Source: Anaerolineae bacterium
GTDB taxonomy: Bacteria; Chloroflexota; Anaerolineae; Anaerolineales; Villigracilaceae
Reading direction: 5' to 3'
DNA: 14,657 nucleotides
NCBI GenBank assembly: GCA_003524705.1
Contig: DQGV01000068.1
Location: 1-14,657 of the forward strand
The notes beneath the pieces are model-generated. The model worked only from the letters and a program-made list of their open reading frames with translations, did no database searches and was not told the DNA's origin. The stretch's first letter is position 1. Each line of letters begins with the position of its first letter. Position numbers and translations under genes: made by a program. Positions 5,914-13,671 of this stretch are shown here, in pieces.

Positions 5914-6603
5914 TTAATCTCTGCTTCTGCCACTCACCAAAGAAACATAATATAGCAATTGTAAGATGGCTGTTACCAAACCTGCGACGTATGTGAGCGC
6001 GGCGGCATTTAACACGCTGTTGATGCCACGCATCTCTTCTTCGGTTTGAATGATTCCGCTATTTGCCAACATTCGCTTCGCCCGAGCAGATGCATCAAAT
6101 TCCACTGGCAAGGTTGCTAATGCAAATAATGCACCACCAGAGAAAACTAAAACACCAACCCAAGCAAGACCCGTGAGGTTAAGTAATAAACCTGCCAGAA
6201 TCAAAATCCAGCCGAGATTTGAACCGATGTTTACCATCGGAACTAAAAATCCGCGTAAGCGCATCGGGAAATATTCTTCGGCATCTTGTTGAGCGTGACC
6301 CAATTCATGTGCGGCAATTGCCAACGCCGCTACCGATGGAACATTTGCAACACTATTTGAAAGAAAGAGCGTGTTATTACGTGGGTCGTAATGGTCAGTG
6401 AGTTCGCCGGGTGTGCCTTGAATTTGTAAACCAGTTAATCCATTGATAGAGATTAATCGGCGTGTGGCATCCACACCTGTGAGACCACTACTAGCACGAA
6501 TACGACTCCATTTGCTATAAGCATGACGAACATACCATGAGGTGATTCCCATCAAAATGAAAGCGGGAATCATGAAGATTAGGTAATTGATGTCAAAAAA
6601 CAT
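5914..6603 (-). CDS. YugP-like membrane zinc metallopeptidase
   Basis: A 229-residue membrane protein of the YugP/Zn_peptidase_2 family (neutral zinc metallopeptidases). An N-terminal helix (about 4-24) is followed by a cytoplasmic-type segment with DHYDPRNNTLFLSNSV (70-85), characteristic of the family. The catalytic HELGH lies at 99-103, with H99 and H103 as zinc ligands and E100 as the base. Two further helices (about 125-165) are followed by PVEFDASARAKRML, where E168 or a nearby acid is the likely third ligand, and a last helix at about 200-220. The length is typical. ATG at 6601-6603 has AAGGAG with a 6-base spacer. It lies 15 bases downstream of the S41 protease gene on the same strand, so the two are probably co-transcribed. 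The natural substrate is unknown. Confidence 0.9.
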   Translation of the reverse strand: MFFDINYLIFMIPAFILMGITSWYVRHAYSKWSRIRASSGLTGVDATRRLISINGLTGLQIQGTPGELTDHYDPRNNTLFLSNSVANVPSVAALAIAAHELGHAQQDAEEYFPMRLRGFLVPMVNIGSNLGWILILAGLLLNLTGLAWVGVLVFSGGALFALATLPVEFDASARAKRMLANSGIIQTEEEMRGINSVLNAAALTYVAGLVTAILQLLYYVSLVSGRSRD

Positions 6604-6618
6604 TGTATTCTCCTTTTG

Positions 6619-7878
6619 TTATTGACCAATCATTTCCAATAAAATTTCAACGGCACGGTCAAGTTGTGGGTCTAAGCCGGCTTGTCTATCTTCGGCTGTC
6701 ATATCTACTTCAAAATCTGGGGTAAGCCCAATCTCATGAATTGTATTTTCATTTGGAGTGAGCCATTTGGCAATGGTCACACGCACAGCTCCGTTTTCAC
6801 CGGAAAGCGGAATCCAATTTTGGACAGAGCCTTTTCCATAAGAAACCATGCCGACCAATTTTGCACGACCTAAATCTTGTAAAGCCCCTGCCACAATTTC
6901 TGAAGCCGATGCCGAACCTTCGTTAATCAAAACCAACATGGGAATGTTCGGGTCTGTAGCAAGACCATTTGGCAAAACATTAAATGTTTCACGTGTACCA
7001 TCACCATATTGTTCATATAAAACAACACCTTCACTCACAAATTGTGATGTCACTTCTACAGATGTTTGTAAATATCCACCGCCATTATTGCGTAAATCCA
7101 AAATAATGCCACGCGGATTTTGCTCCATTAAATCATTAAGTGTAGCAAGCAATTCCGGTGTAGTGCGTGAACCGAAAGTAGTCACTTGCACATAAGCGAT
7201 TCCATTATCAAGCATTTCACCCGATGCAGCGGCAATCGTAATTTTTTCACGCATAATTGTAAATTCAAGCGGAGCGGATTCACCTTCACGCAAAATCGTT
7301 AATACAACGGTTGAACCTGCTGGACCTAACACTTTGAGGCGTGCTAATTCTGCATCTATGCCGGTCATGTCTTCACCATCAATGGCAATTACTTGGTCAC
7401 CGGGCAATAAACCAACACGTTCTGCCGGTGAACCGGGGATTGGGCTTGTAATGGTTAAGTATTCAGTGGTTGTATCTACATACGCGCCAATGCCTTCATA
7501 TTCACCTTCTAAACCAGCATTTGCGGCTTCAAAATCTTCTGGGTTCATGTAGGAAGAATGTTCATCGCCTAATGCTTCCATCATGCCAGATATAGCACCA
7601 CGCATTAAGGCAACATCATCCACAGGTTGGTCTACATAATTTTCATGAACTAAATTCCATGCTTCCCAAAATGGTGCGAAGAGTTCTTGCATTTCTTCTG
7701 GGGTTGCCGCTTCTTGTTGCGGAGATGTTGTTGGGATAACAACCGGTTCAAGTTCTTCTACAACACCCGGCGCAGAAAACGGAGCGATGTTCCCAGTCAC
7801 ATATCCGCCAGCGAACGAGCCGAGCATCAAAATTCCAACACCAAAAACGAGCAAAAATCCTTTAAGAGTATTATTCAC
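6619..7878 (-). CDS. Carboxyl-terminal processing protease (S41, CtpA/Prc-like)
   Basis: A 419-residue S41A serine protease that trims C-terminal ends of exported proteins. A single N-terminal membrane anchor (about 7-29) and a low-complexity linker (38-60) are followed by the N-terminal protease segment (NYVDQPVDD), a PDZ domain (about 125-205, containing GSPAERVGLLPGDQVIAIDG) and the S41 core. The core contains ILDLRNNGGGYL (259-270), the nucleophile region NEGSASASE (Ser324, with Glu327 three residues on) and the general-base Lys349 in YGKGSVQ, 25 residues after the Ser, as in the family. The GTG start at 7876-7878 has GGAGG with a 5-base spacer; no in-frame ATG precedes it. It is the first gene of an apparent two-gene operon with the YugP-like peptidase. 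A TATATA-type -10 at 7897-7902 is possible but lacks a good -35. Confidence 0.93.
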   Translation of the reverse strand: MNNTLKGFLLVFGVGILMLGSFAGGYVTGNIAPFSAPGVVEELEPVVIPTTSPQQEAATPEEMQELFAPFWEAWNLVHENYVDQPVDDVALMRGAISGMMEALGDEHSSYMNPEDFEAANAGLEGEYEGIGAYVDTTTEYLTITSPIPGSPAERVGLLPGDQVIAIDGEDMTGIDAELARLKVLGPAGSTVVLTILREGESAPLEFTIMREKITIAAASGEMLDNGIAYVQVTTFGSRTTPELLATLNDLMEQNPRGIILDLRNNGGGYLQTSVEVTSQFVSEGVVLYEQYGDGTRETFNVLPNGLATDPNIPMLVLINEGSASASEIVAGALQDLGRAKLVGMVSYGKGSVQNWIPLSGENGAVRVTIAKWLTPNENTIHEIGLTPDFEVDMTAEDRQAGLDPQLDRAVEILLEMIGQ

Positions 7879-7961
7879 AATAGCCTCCAGTTGGCTTATA
7901 TACGCACAAAGTTATCATTTCGTGATTAAAGATTGCTGAATATTGTATATGATTTCTATAT

Positions 7962-7990
7962 GTAGGGACACGGCGACGCCGTGTCTCTAC
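7962..7990. repeat. 29-bp dispersed palindrome, copy 2
   Basis: Same element as at 5881-5909. It differs at the central base (A for T) and at 7986 (T for C, still G-U pairable in RNA). It overlaps the end of the HAD gene, whose TAG stop (7987-7989) is formed by the terminal CTAC of the palindrome. Confidence 0.8.
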
Positions 7991-8622
7991 GCATTCTCCA
8001 AAACGCCTCTTAACTCACCCCAATCTGTCAGGTGCGCGTCGGCATCGCCTTCGGTGAAAGATTCGTTATACAAGATGCTAAACAATCCTTGCGCCTTTGC
8101 CGCTTTTGTCGTGCGGTTGATGTCATCAATCATCACGCATTTGCTTGGGTCAGATTCACCTGCGGCTTGCATAGCAATTTGAAAAGATTCAGGCATGGGC
8201 TTGCAATATGGCGCAATTGAGTTTACATCTATCACTGTTTCAAACAAATCATTTAATCCAAGCACAGACAAAACGCGTCGGGCATGATGAATGTCGGCGT
8301 TTGTAAAAATCAAGTTGACCGTAGGTAATGAAGCGATGACGTCGCGCAGAATCGGATTCGGGGTTAGATAATCTTTCAATGGCAAATCATGCACAAATGC
8401 GAGAAAATCTTCTGTATCAATGTTGTGATGTGCTTGCAAGCCACGCATGGTGGTGCCGTATTGTAGAAAATATTTTTCGCGCAAACTTTGCACTTCTTCT
8501 TGCGGAATGTTCATGCGTTCGTGCATGTATAAACTGATGCGTGATTTTATATTTTTCCACAAGCCTGTACTTGGTGGATACAACGTGTCGTCGAGGTCAA
8601 AGAAAATAGTTGTGAATCGCAT
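7987..8622 (-). CDS. HAD hydrolase, pyrimidine 5'-nucleotidase-like
   Basis: A 211-residue HAD-superfamily phosphatase resembling the pyrimidine 5'-nucleotidase group (yeast SDT1/PHM8-like), which dephosphorylates nucleoside monophosphates. Motif I FFDLDDTLYPP has the nucleophile D9 and the acid/base D11. Motif II is LIFTNAD with T107, motif III is K141 in YCKPMPESF, and motif IV is MIDD (D166/D167). The helical cap contains QYGTTMRGLQ (54-63), a signature of this subgroup. No signal peptide, so cytoplasmic. The ATG at 8620-8622 has no Shine-Dalgarno but has TATAAT six bases upstream, which suggests a leaderless mRNA. It is divergent from mutL. Its last codon and stop lie in a dispersed palindrome. 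Confidence 0.88.
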   Translation of the reverse strand: MRFTTIFFDLDDTLYPPSTGLWKNIKSRISLYMHERMNIPQEEVQSLREKYFLQYGTTMRGLQAHHNIDTEDFLAFVHDLPLKDYLTPNPILRDVIASLPTVNLIFTNADIHHARRVLSVLGLNDLFETVIDVNSIAPYCKPMPESFQIAMQAAGESDPSKCVMIDDINRTTKAAKAQGLFSILYNESFTEGDADAHLTDWGELRGVLENA

Positions 8623-8628
8623 TCGGCG

Positions 8629-8636
8629 ATTATAAT
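8629..8636. promoter_or_regulatory. Shared -10 region of the divergent HAD and mutL genes
   Basis: The self-complementary GATTATAATC (8628-8637) carries TATAAT on both strands: 8631-8636 on plus and 8629-8634 on minus. Each is exactly 6 bases from its ATG (8643 and 8622), with no ribosome binding site between. The -35 boxes are weak; for mutL, TTGTGA at 8610-8615 is possible with a 15-base spacer. Both mRNAs are probably leaderless, and RNA polymerase could bind in only one direction at a time. Confidence 0.55.
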
Positions 8637-8642
8637 CGCGCC

Positions 8643-10400
8643 ATGCCCATTCGATTGTTATCTAATGAAGTTGCTTCACAAATTGCCGCAGGTGAAGTGG
8701 TAGAACGACCTGCTTCGGTAGTGAAAGAATTGATTGAAAATTCTTTAGACGCTGGTGCAAAAAATATTTCGGTTGCAATTGAAGATGCGGGAAAAGTTTT
8801 GATTGGAGTTGCGGATGATGGACATGGCATTCCAGCGGATGAATTGGAGTTAGCCGCTTCGCGTCATGCCACCTCTAAACTGTTTCGCTCCGATGATTTA
8901 TTTCATATCCAGACGCTTGGTTTCCGCGGTGAAGCATTGGCTTCGATTGGTTCTGTTTCACAAATGACAATGACTTCGCGCGTGGAATCAGCCAAAGAAG
9001 GTGCGCGGATAAAAGTTGAAGGTGGCATTGCAAGTAAAGTTGAAAAAGTTGGCGCACCAGTGGGGACTTTGGTGCGCGTTGAAAATCTTTTTTACAATGT
9101 GCCGGCACGTTTGAAATTTTTGAAATCAGATATGACTGAAAGACGCGCAATTGATTCGTTGGTGACTCGTTATGCTTTGGCTTATCCAAATGTACGCTTC
9201 AAAGTGACTGATGGAAAACAAGTTACTTTGCAAACCGCAGGAGATGGTGACAGACGTGCGATTCTGGCGGCTTTGTATGGTGTAGATGTTGCCAAACAAA
9301 TGTTAGAAGTCATGTCTGATGAAGAATCATTTCGTTTATCAGGTTTTATCAGCCCAACTTCATTGACTCGTTCAAACAGAAGAGAGATTACATTTTTTAT
9401 CAACGGTCGTTGGGTGCAAGATTCGGCTTTGAATGCGGCATTGTTACAGGCGTATCATACATTGCTTATGGTCGGGCGTTATCCGCTGACGACTTTGTTC
9501 TTAGACATTTCTCCAGAAGATGTTGATGTCAATGTGCATCCAACCAAAGCGGAAGTACGCTTTAGAAGCCAAGATAAAATTTTTAGTTTCGTGCAACGCT
9601 CTGTAAGAAAAGCATTATTGGCTTACACACCCGTGCCGACAGTTTCTCCGCAACTTTGGGGTTCACGTTATGTGCCACAACACGAGCCGCGAGAGATTGG
9701 GATGGATTGGAGTATTGGACATAGTTCAGTTGACAGTAATCAGTTGTCAGTTGATAGTAACGAATCCCGAACCCCGATTCCCGATTCACAAAAACAAGAA
9801 TCTTTATCTACCAATGTTCCTTTGCTTCGTTTGATTGGTCAAATCGGTGCGACGTATATTGTGGCTGAAGGACCCGATGGTTTATATCTCATAGACCAAC
9901 ATGCCGCGCATGAACGTGTATTATTTGAAAAATTGATGGCACAACGCGAGAATAAAAATATTCCGTCACAAAGTTTATTATCACCAGAAGTGGTGACGTT
10001 ACCTCCGCAATCCGCAAAAATGTTAACGGAGCAATTAACTGCACTCAATCAATTTGGTTTTGAAGTGGAAGAATTTGGCACAAACACATTTCAAATCCGC
10101 GCTATGCCAGTTTTATTTTCAGGCGGCGACCCGTCTATGGCGTTAAAGGCTTTGGTCGAAGATTTTGAAGAGGACGAGAGTCCGCTACAAACTGAGATTG
10201 AAGCGAAAATCGCAGGTAGAGTCTGTAAAAGGTTGGCGGTCAAAGCGGGTCAAGTCTTAACATCAGAAGAACAAAAAAGTTTGCTCAATGATTTAGAAGC
10301 GTGTCAAAATCCACGCACGTGTCCACATGGCAGACCAACCATGATTCATTTATCGGTGGATATGTTGGAAAAACAATTTGGCAGAAAAGGCGCGCGATAG
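8643..10400 (+). CDS. mutL: DNA mismatch repair protein MutL (endonuclease type)
   Basis: A 585-residue MutL that couples mismatch recognition to strand incision. The N-terminal GHKL ATPase shows AAGEVVERPASVVKELIENSLDAG (the ATP-binding Glu/Asn helix), DDGHGI, RHATSK and GFRGEALASI, then DVNVHPTKAEVRF at the end of the transducer domain. The C-terminal domain carries the endonuclease metal motif DQHA-x2-E-x4-E (D418 to E429) and, near the end, CPHGRPT from C560, so this is a nicking MutL as in most bacteria without MutH. The linker contains heptamer repeat DNA translated as SVDSNQLSVDSN and following residues (about 362-383). It is divergent from the HAD gene. No Shine-Dalgarno is seen; the start follows a TATAAT by six bases. 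mutS is not in the window. Confidence 0.97.
   Translation: MPIRLLSNEVASQIAAGEVVERPASVVKELIENSLDAGAKNISVAIEDAGKVLIGVADDGHGIPADELELAASRHATSKLFRSDDLFHIQTLGFRGEALASIGSVSQMTMTSRVESAKEGARIKVEGGIASKVEKVGAPVGTLVRVENLFYNVPARLKFLKSDMTERRAIDSLVTRYALAYPNVRFKVTDGKQVTLQTAGDGDRRAILAALYGVDVAKQMLEVMSDEESFRLSGFISPTSLTRSNRREITFFINGRWVQDSALNAALLQAYHTLLMVGRYPLTTLFLDISPEDVDVNVHPTKAEVRFRSQDKIFSFVQRSVRKALLAYTPVPTVSPQLWGSRYVPQHEPREIGMDWSIGHSSVDSNQLSVDSNESRTPIPDSQKQESLSTNVPLLRLIGQIGATYIVAEGPDGLYLIDQHAAHERVLFEKLMAQRENKNIPSQSLLSPEVVTLPPQSAKMLTEQLTALNQFGFEVEEFGTNTFQIRAMPVLFSGGDPSMALKALVEDFEEDESPLQTEIEAKIAGRVCKRLAVKAGQVLTSEEQKSLLNDLEACQNPRTCPHGRPTMIHLSVDMLEKQFGRKGAR
9727..9789 (+). repeat. Nine contiguous heptamer repeats inside mutL
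   Basis: Five units of CAGTTGA type (9727-9761) are followed without a break by four units of GATTCCC type (9762-9789), all in strict 7-base register. The total of 63 bases equals 21 codons, so the array keeps the mutL frame. It lies in the linker between the ATPase and dimerisation domains. It resembles the short tandem heptamer repeats described in filamentous cyanobacteria. Confidence 0.75.
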
Positions 10401-10469
10401 TCTTAGCGAAATTGAAAGGTTATTCTTACTAATTTTGTAAGGTTTGAAAATTTTACAACGCCAGTGCGC

Positions 10470-10475
10470 TACAAT
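10470..10475 (+). promoter_or_regulatory. -10 element of a possible leaderless GGDEF gene promoter
   Basis: TACAAT ends 6 bases before the ATG at 10482. TTGAAA at 10444-10449 is a possible -35, but the 20-base spacer is long. The position argues for starting at 10482 rather than at the GTG at 10464. Confidence 0.4.
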
Positions 10476-10481
10476 GCAGAT

Positions 10482-11396
10482 ATGCGTAAGTTAGCAGAAG
10501 TTCTTTCCACTGAAGAATTTGAATTGATATTTGACCATCTGAACGCCGCCGTTGCGGTTGTTGAAAAAGATGGTTCTTTTTTCGCTTGGAATTCTGCTTT
10601 TGAGCCATTCAAAAAAATAATGCGCAATGCCTTCCCAAAAAATTTGACTGAGATGCATTGGCAAGAAGTTTTTCTACTAGATGAAGAAACCCCCACGTTG
10701 TGTGATTGTTTCTTACTCAACGCCTCAAACGGACGTTTCATTCTGATTGCTGAACCTGTCACATCAGATTCCGCCTCAGCCTATCAGATTCAAAAATTAC
10801 ATAAACAAGTTAAATTGTTTCAGGTGGAAAGTGAATTTTCAAAAAAATTAGCTCACAATAAACATATTGAATTAGAAGGCGTGATTGCCCAAGCCAAAGA
10901 AGTTTCACAAACTGATGCGTTGACATTTATCTTTAATCGGCGTGCCATCATTACTGAACTTCAACATGAAGTCTTACGCGCTGAACGTTATAACACCATG
11001 CTTTCTATTTCCATTATTGATGTTGACCATTTCAAATCTATCAACGATTCATTTGGTCATCCCATTGGAGATTCAATTCTGCAACAAGTGGCGCATCGTT
11101 TACGTGACGGCATTCGTCATCCAGATGTCGTTGGCAGATATGGCGGCGAAGAATTTTTAATTATCCTGCCCAATTCTGATATTCACGCCGCTTCTGAACA
11201 AGCCGCTCGTTTGGGAAAAATCATGCGTGAAAAACCAGCACTTGTGAAAGAACATGTCGTTCAAGTGACATTAAGTATCGGCATTGCTCAATTAAAAATT
11301 GGAAAAGACACATGGGAAACACTACTCAATCGTGCCGATAACGCCATGTATGATGCTAAGAAAAAGGGCAGAGATTGTTATGTAGTGTCTGAATAA
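10482..11396 (+). CDS. Diguanylate cyclase with PAS-like sensor domain
   Basis: A 304-residue signalling enzyme that makes cyclic di-GMP from two GTP. The N-terminal 100 residues (ELIFDHLNAAVAVVEKDGSFFAWNSAFEPF) look like a PAS domain. A short coiled coil follows (IQKLHKQVKLFQVESEFSKKL, about 110-135), then a GGDEF domain beginning at TDALTFIFNRRAI. The active site is GGEEF at 221-225. The inhibitory I-site RxxD is intact at R212-D215, five residues before it, so product inhibition is expected. No membrane helix: a cytoplasmic sensor, ligand unknown. No EAL or HD-GYP domain. I chose ATG 10482 over GTG 10464 because a TACAAT lies six bases before it and the six extra residues carry no domain. 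It ends two bases from the lipB stop on the other strand. Confidence 0.92.
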   Translation: MRKLAEVLSTEEFELIFDHLNAAVAVVEKDGSFFAWNSAFEPFKKIMRNAFPKNLTEMHWQEVFLLDEETPTLCDCFLLNASNGRFILIAEPVTSDSASAYQIQKLHKQVKLFQVESEFSKKLAHNKHIELEGVIAQAKEVSQTDALTFIFNRRAIITELQHEVLRAERYNTMLSISIIDVDHFKSINDSFGHPIGDSILQQVAHRLRDGIRHPDVVGRYGGEEFLIILPNSDIHAASEQAARLGKIMREKPALVKEHVVQVTLSIGIAQLKIGKDTWETLLNRADNAMYDAKKKGRDCYVVSE

Positions 11397-11398
11397 AA

Positions 11399-12103
11399 TT
11401 ATTTTTCAAATACTTTGTAAAACGCTTCTTTAACTTTTTCTTTCACATCCCCCATATCAGGCGGTTCAGGTAATAAATCTGCTAATGAAACAACAGGTTC
11501 GGGTAAGCCACACGGAATGATTCCATCCCAATATTCCATGTCTGGATTTACATTCAATGCAAATCCATGACGTGAAATTCCATTTGCATCAACCTTGACC
11601 CCAATTGCGGCAATCTTCGCAGGCTTTTGTTTATCTTCCGGCTTACAACGCGGACATTTTGAATGCACATCCGCTTGTACCCAAACACCCGTCTTTCCAT
11701 TGATTTGACCGGATGCAATGCCATATTGCATCAACACGCCGATTAACATTTTTTCTAAATTACGAATATATCTAACATAATCCACATTAGAAATTTTATT
11801 TTCATTATCTAATTTTCCAAGTGGAATTAACGGATACCCCACCAATTGACCCGGTCCATGATAAGTGACATCTCCGCCGCGATCTACCCAAAAGGTAGAA
11901 ATTCCTTTTTCTTTTAATTGGGCTTCATTCCACAATAAATTTTCGGCATTGCCTTTTCGTCCAAATGTATACACATGCGGATGTTCCAGCAAAAGCAACG
12001 TTGGCTCACGTTTTCCCTCTGCAATTTCATTTGCATATTCATCTTGTAACTTCCAAGCGGATTCGTAATCTATTAAGCCGAGGTCAAGGGTTTCGAGATT
12101 CAT
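11399..12103 (-). CDS. lipB: Octanoyltransferase LipB
   Basis: A 234-residue octanoyl-[acyl-carrier-protein]:protein N-octanoyltransferase, which moves octanoate from ACP to lipoyl domains of 2-oxoacid dehydrogenases or the glycine cleavage system, the first step of lipoate synthesis. Seen: LLLEHPHVYTFGR (36-49), RGGDVTYHGPGQLVGYPLI (75-93), catalytic Lys163 in KIAAIGVKV, and the catalytic Cys198 in DGIIPCGL. Between GKTGVWV and KIAAIGV is an insertion of about 15 residues that carries CPRC (C150, C153), absent from the E. coli enzyme. The ATG overlaps the stop of the upstream lipoprotein gene by one base (TAATG) and has no Shine-Dalgarno, so translation is probably coupled. lipA is not in the window. 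Confidence 0.95.
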   Translation of the reverse strand: MNLETLDLGLIDYESAWKLQDEYANEIAEGKREPTLLLLEHPHVYTFGRKGNAENLLWNEAQLKEKGISTFWVDRGGDVTYHGPGQLVGYPLIPLGKLDNENKISNVDYVRYIRNLEKMLIGVLMQYGIASGQINGKTGVWVQADVHSKCPRCKPEDKQKPAKIAAIGVKVDANGISRHGFALNVNPDMEYWDGIIPCGLPEPVVSLADLLPEPPDMGDVKEKVKEAFYKVFEK

Positions 12104-13671
12104 TATTTTTCAGTTATCCAACGAATGCCAATATCATAAATACTTCTCACAAGATTAGGTTCTACTAACACTACCTCACCTATTGAAATATCTATAGTGT
12201 AAATCTTAAATTCGTGAATAACAAATAAACCTTTTGAGTCGGGCTTCCAAATAAAAAATGCTGTTGGCGCATCCTGAAAAGGAAGTTGAACGGAATGAAC
12301 AAGAACATTATTTACTGTGTATATATCCAAGGATTCGTCTTTAATAGCAACCCAATAATTTAAATCTAGTGAGTCGCTTATTCCATAAACTTTATTAATT
12401 TTTATTTCAGTTAATTCCCCATCCTTAGATAAAACATATGGACTGTGATTATCAAGACGACCTATAAAAGCAAACAAATTATTACTGAAATTAAAAGATC
12501 TTATAAAGGAATAATCCAAAATATCAAAATCTTCTGGGATTTTAATATTAGTAACTTTAAAAGTTGCTAAATCTACTAAATACATCCCTGGTACAAAATT
12601 AGGGTCAAGTTCTTTACTTAAAGATGGAGAGTTAGCGAAAAGGTGTGTAGTGAAAACAAATTTTTTATTTTTAGAATTAAAGCCAAAATCTTTTACAGGT
12701 CCATCCCAAATTTTTCGGATTCTCCCCGTTTCTATATCAACTAATCTAAGTCCGAAAGAAGTTGCAAGTTCATAATCACTGTCAAACTCTATAAAAGAAT
12801 GTGAGTTTATCCAAATTGGAAAACCAGAAGTGGTAGTGGATATTTGTTTTGCCTGTGTGCCCTCAATCGAAATAGCAAAAACATCAAACTTTGTATCTGT
12901 TTCAAAAACTTCAAGTGCTCCATGATATACAATCCATTTACTATCGGGCGACCATCTTATTGATTGAACTTCTTGAGTCTCATTTGACAATCGACGAATA
13001 GATTTTGTTTCTATGTGGTAGATATATAAATCAGATGATAACCCATCCATTTGTCCAGCAAATGCAAGGTATTGTCCATCAGGTGACCAAGCAAGCGATC
13101 TTTCGTCTTGTATACCATATAAAAAGGCATAATGTAACTTCGCACTTGTAATAGATGGATCATTTAGTTCTTCTGAGGCTTCCTTAAAATTATTTGGGTA
13201 GTCTTTCGATAATAACTGGGTAATGACTTGCCATTCCCCAGTGGAAAAATTATATAAATTTAGGGTTAAATCAAAAGTTCCTTCTGATTGTAGTAGTTCA
13301 GGATCAAATATTCCAGCTCCACCTGTATGAAATGCAAACCAATTTCCATCTGGAGAAACACTATATATGTCTGGGAAGTTATTCAAAGATTCTATTAATT
13401 CATTCGGGATAGAAATTTCTTTTCGTCCCCTACCATCCATATCCATCATAACAAATTGATATTCTTTACCTATTTTTTTAAAATAAGAAAAATACGGTCC
13501 ATCAGTTTGTAATGGAGGAAAAGGTGTAACCGTTGGTGTTGCAGGTTTTTGAGTTGCAGTTAGGCTTGGAGTATTAGTTAAAGTTACAGTGGGAAAATCT
13601 ACAGGAATTTCAGTAGGTGAACTACATCCAACTAAAGAAAGAATTAGAAAGAAAAGTATTATTTTTTTCAT
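12103..13671 (-). CDS. Lipoprotein with TolB/WD40-like beta-propeller
   Basis: A 522-residue predicted lipoprotein. The signal MKKIILFFLILSLVGC has the lipobox LVGC with the lipidated Cys at residue 16. A Thr/Pro-rich linker follows (TVTLTNTPSLTATQKPATPTVTPFPP), then repeats of the TolB/WD40 type: SVSPDGNWFAFH, LAWSPDGQYLAFAG with DLYIYHIETKSIRRL, IRWSPDSKWIVYHG with DVFAISIEGTQAKQIS, and weaker blades towards the end (FIWKPDSKGLFVI). It is extracellular and membrane-anchored; the ligand is unknown. I chose ATG 13669-13671 because AAAAGG lies 8 bases upstream; a GTG at 13678-13680 would overlap that site. The gene is visibly more AT-rich than lipB (sampled lines 23-33 % GC against about 48 %), suggesting separate origin. 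It overlaps lipB by one base. Confidence 0.85.
   Translation of the reverse strand: MKKIILFFLILSLVGCSSPTEIPVDFPTVTLTNTPSLTATQKPATPTVTPFPPLQTDGPYFSYFKKIGKEYQFVMMDMDGRGRKEISIPNELIESLNNFPDIYSVSPDGNWFAFHTGGAGIFDPELLQSEGTFDLTLNLYNFSTGEWQVITQLLSKDYPNNFKEASEELNDPSITSAKLHYAFLYGIQDERSLAWSPDGQYLAFAGQMDGLSSDLYIYHIETKSIRRLSNETQEVQSIRWSPDSKWIVYHGALEVFETDTKFDVFAISIEGTQAKQISTTTSGFPIWINSHSFIEFDSDYELATSFGLRLVDIETGRIRKIWDGPVKDFGFNSKNKKFVFTTHLFANSPSLSKELDPNFVPGMYLVDLATFKVTNIKIPEDFDILDYSFIRSFNFSNNLFAFIGRLDNHSPYVLSKDGELTEIKINKVYGISDSLDLNYWVAIKDESLDIYTVNNVLVHSVQLPFQDAPTAFFIWKPDSKGLFVIHEFKIYTIDISIGEVVLVEPNLVRSIYDIGIRWITEK

Noticed and set aside
9727..9789. Possible CRISPR array
   Set aside because: The units are 7 bases with no spacers, and they lie inside an intact mutL reading frame.
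10464..10481. GTG start of the GGDEF gene, six residues upstream
   Set aside because: It would place the likely -10 box inside the coding region, has no Shine-Dalgarno, and adds no conserved residue.
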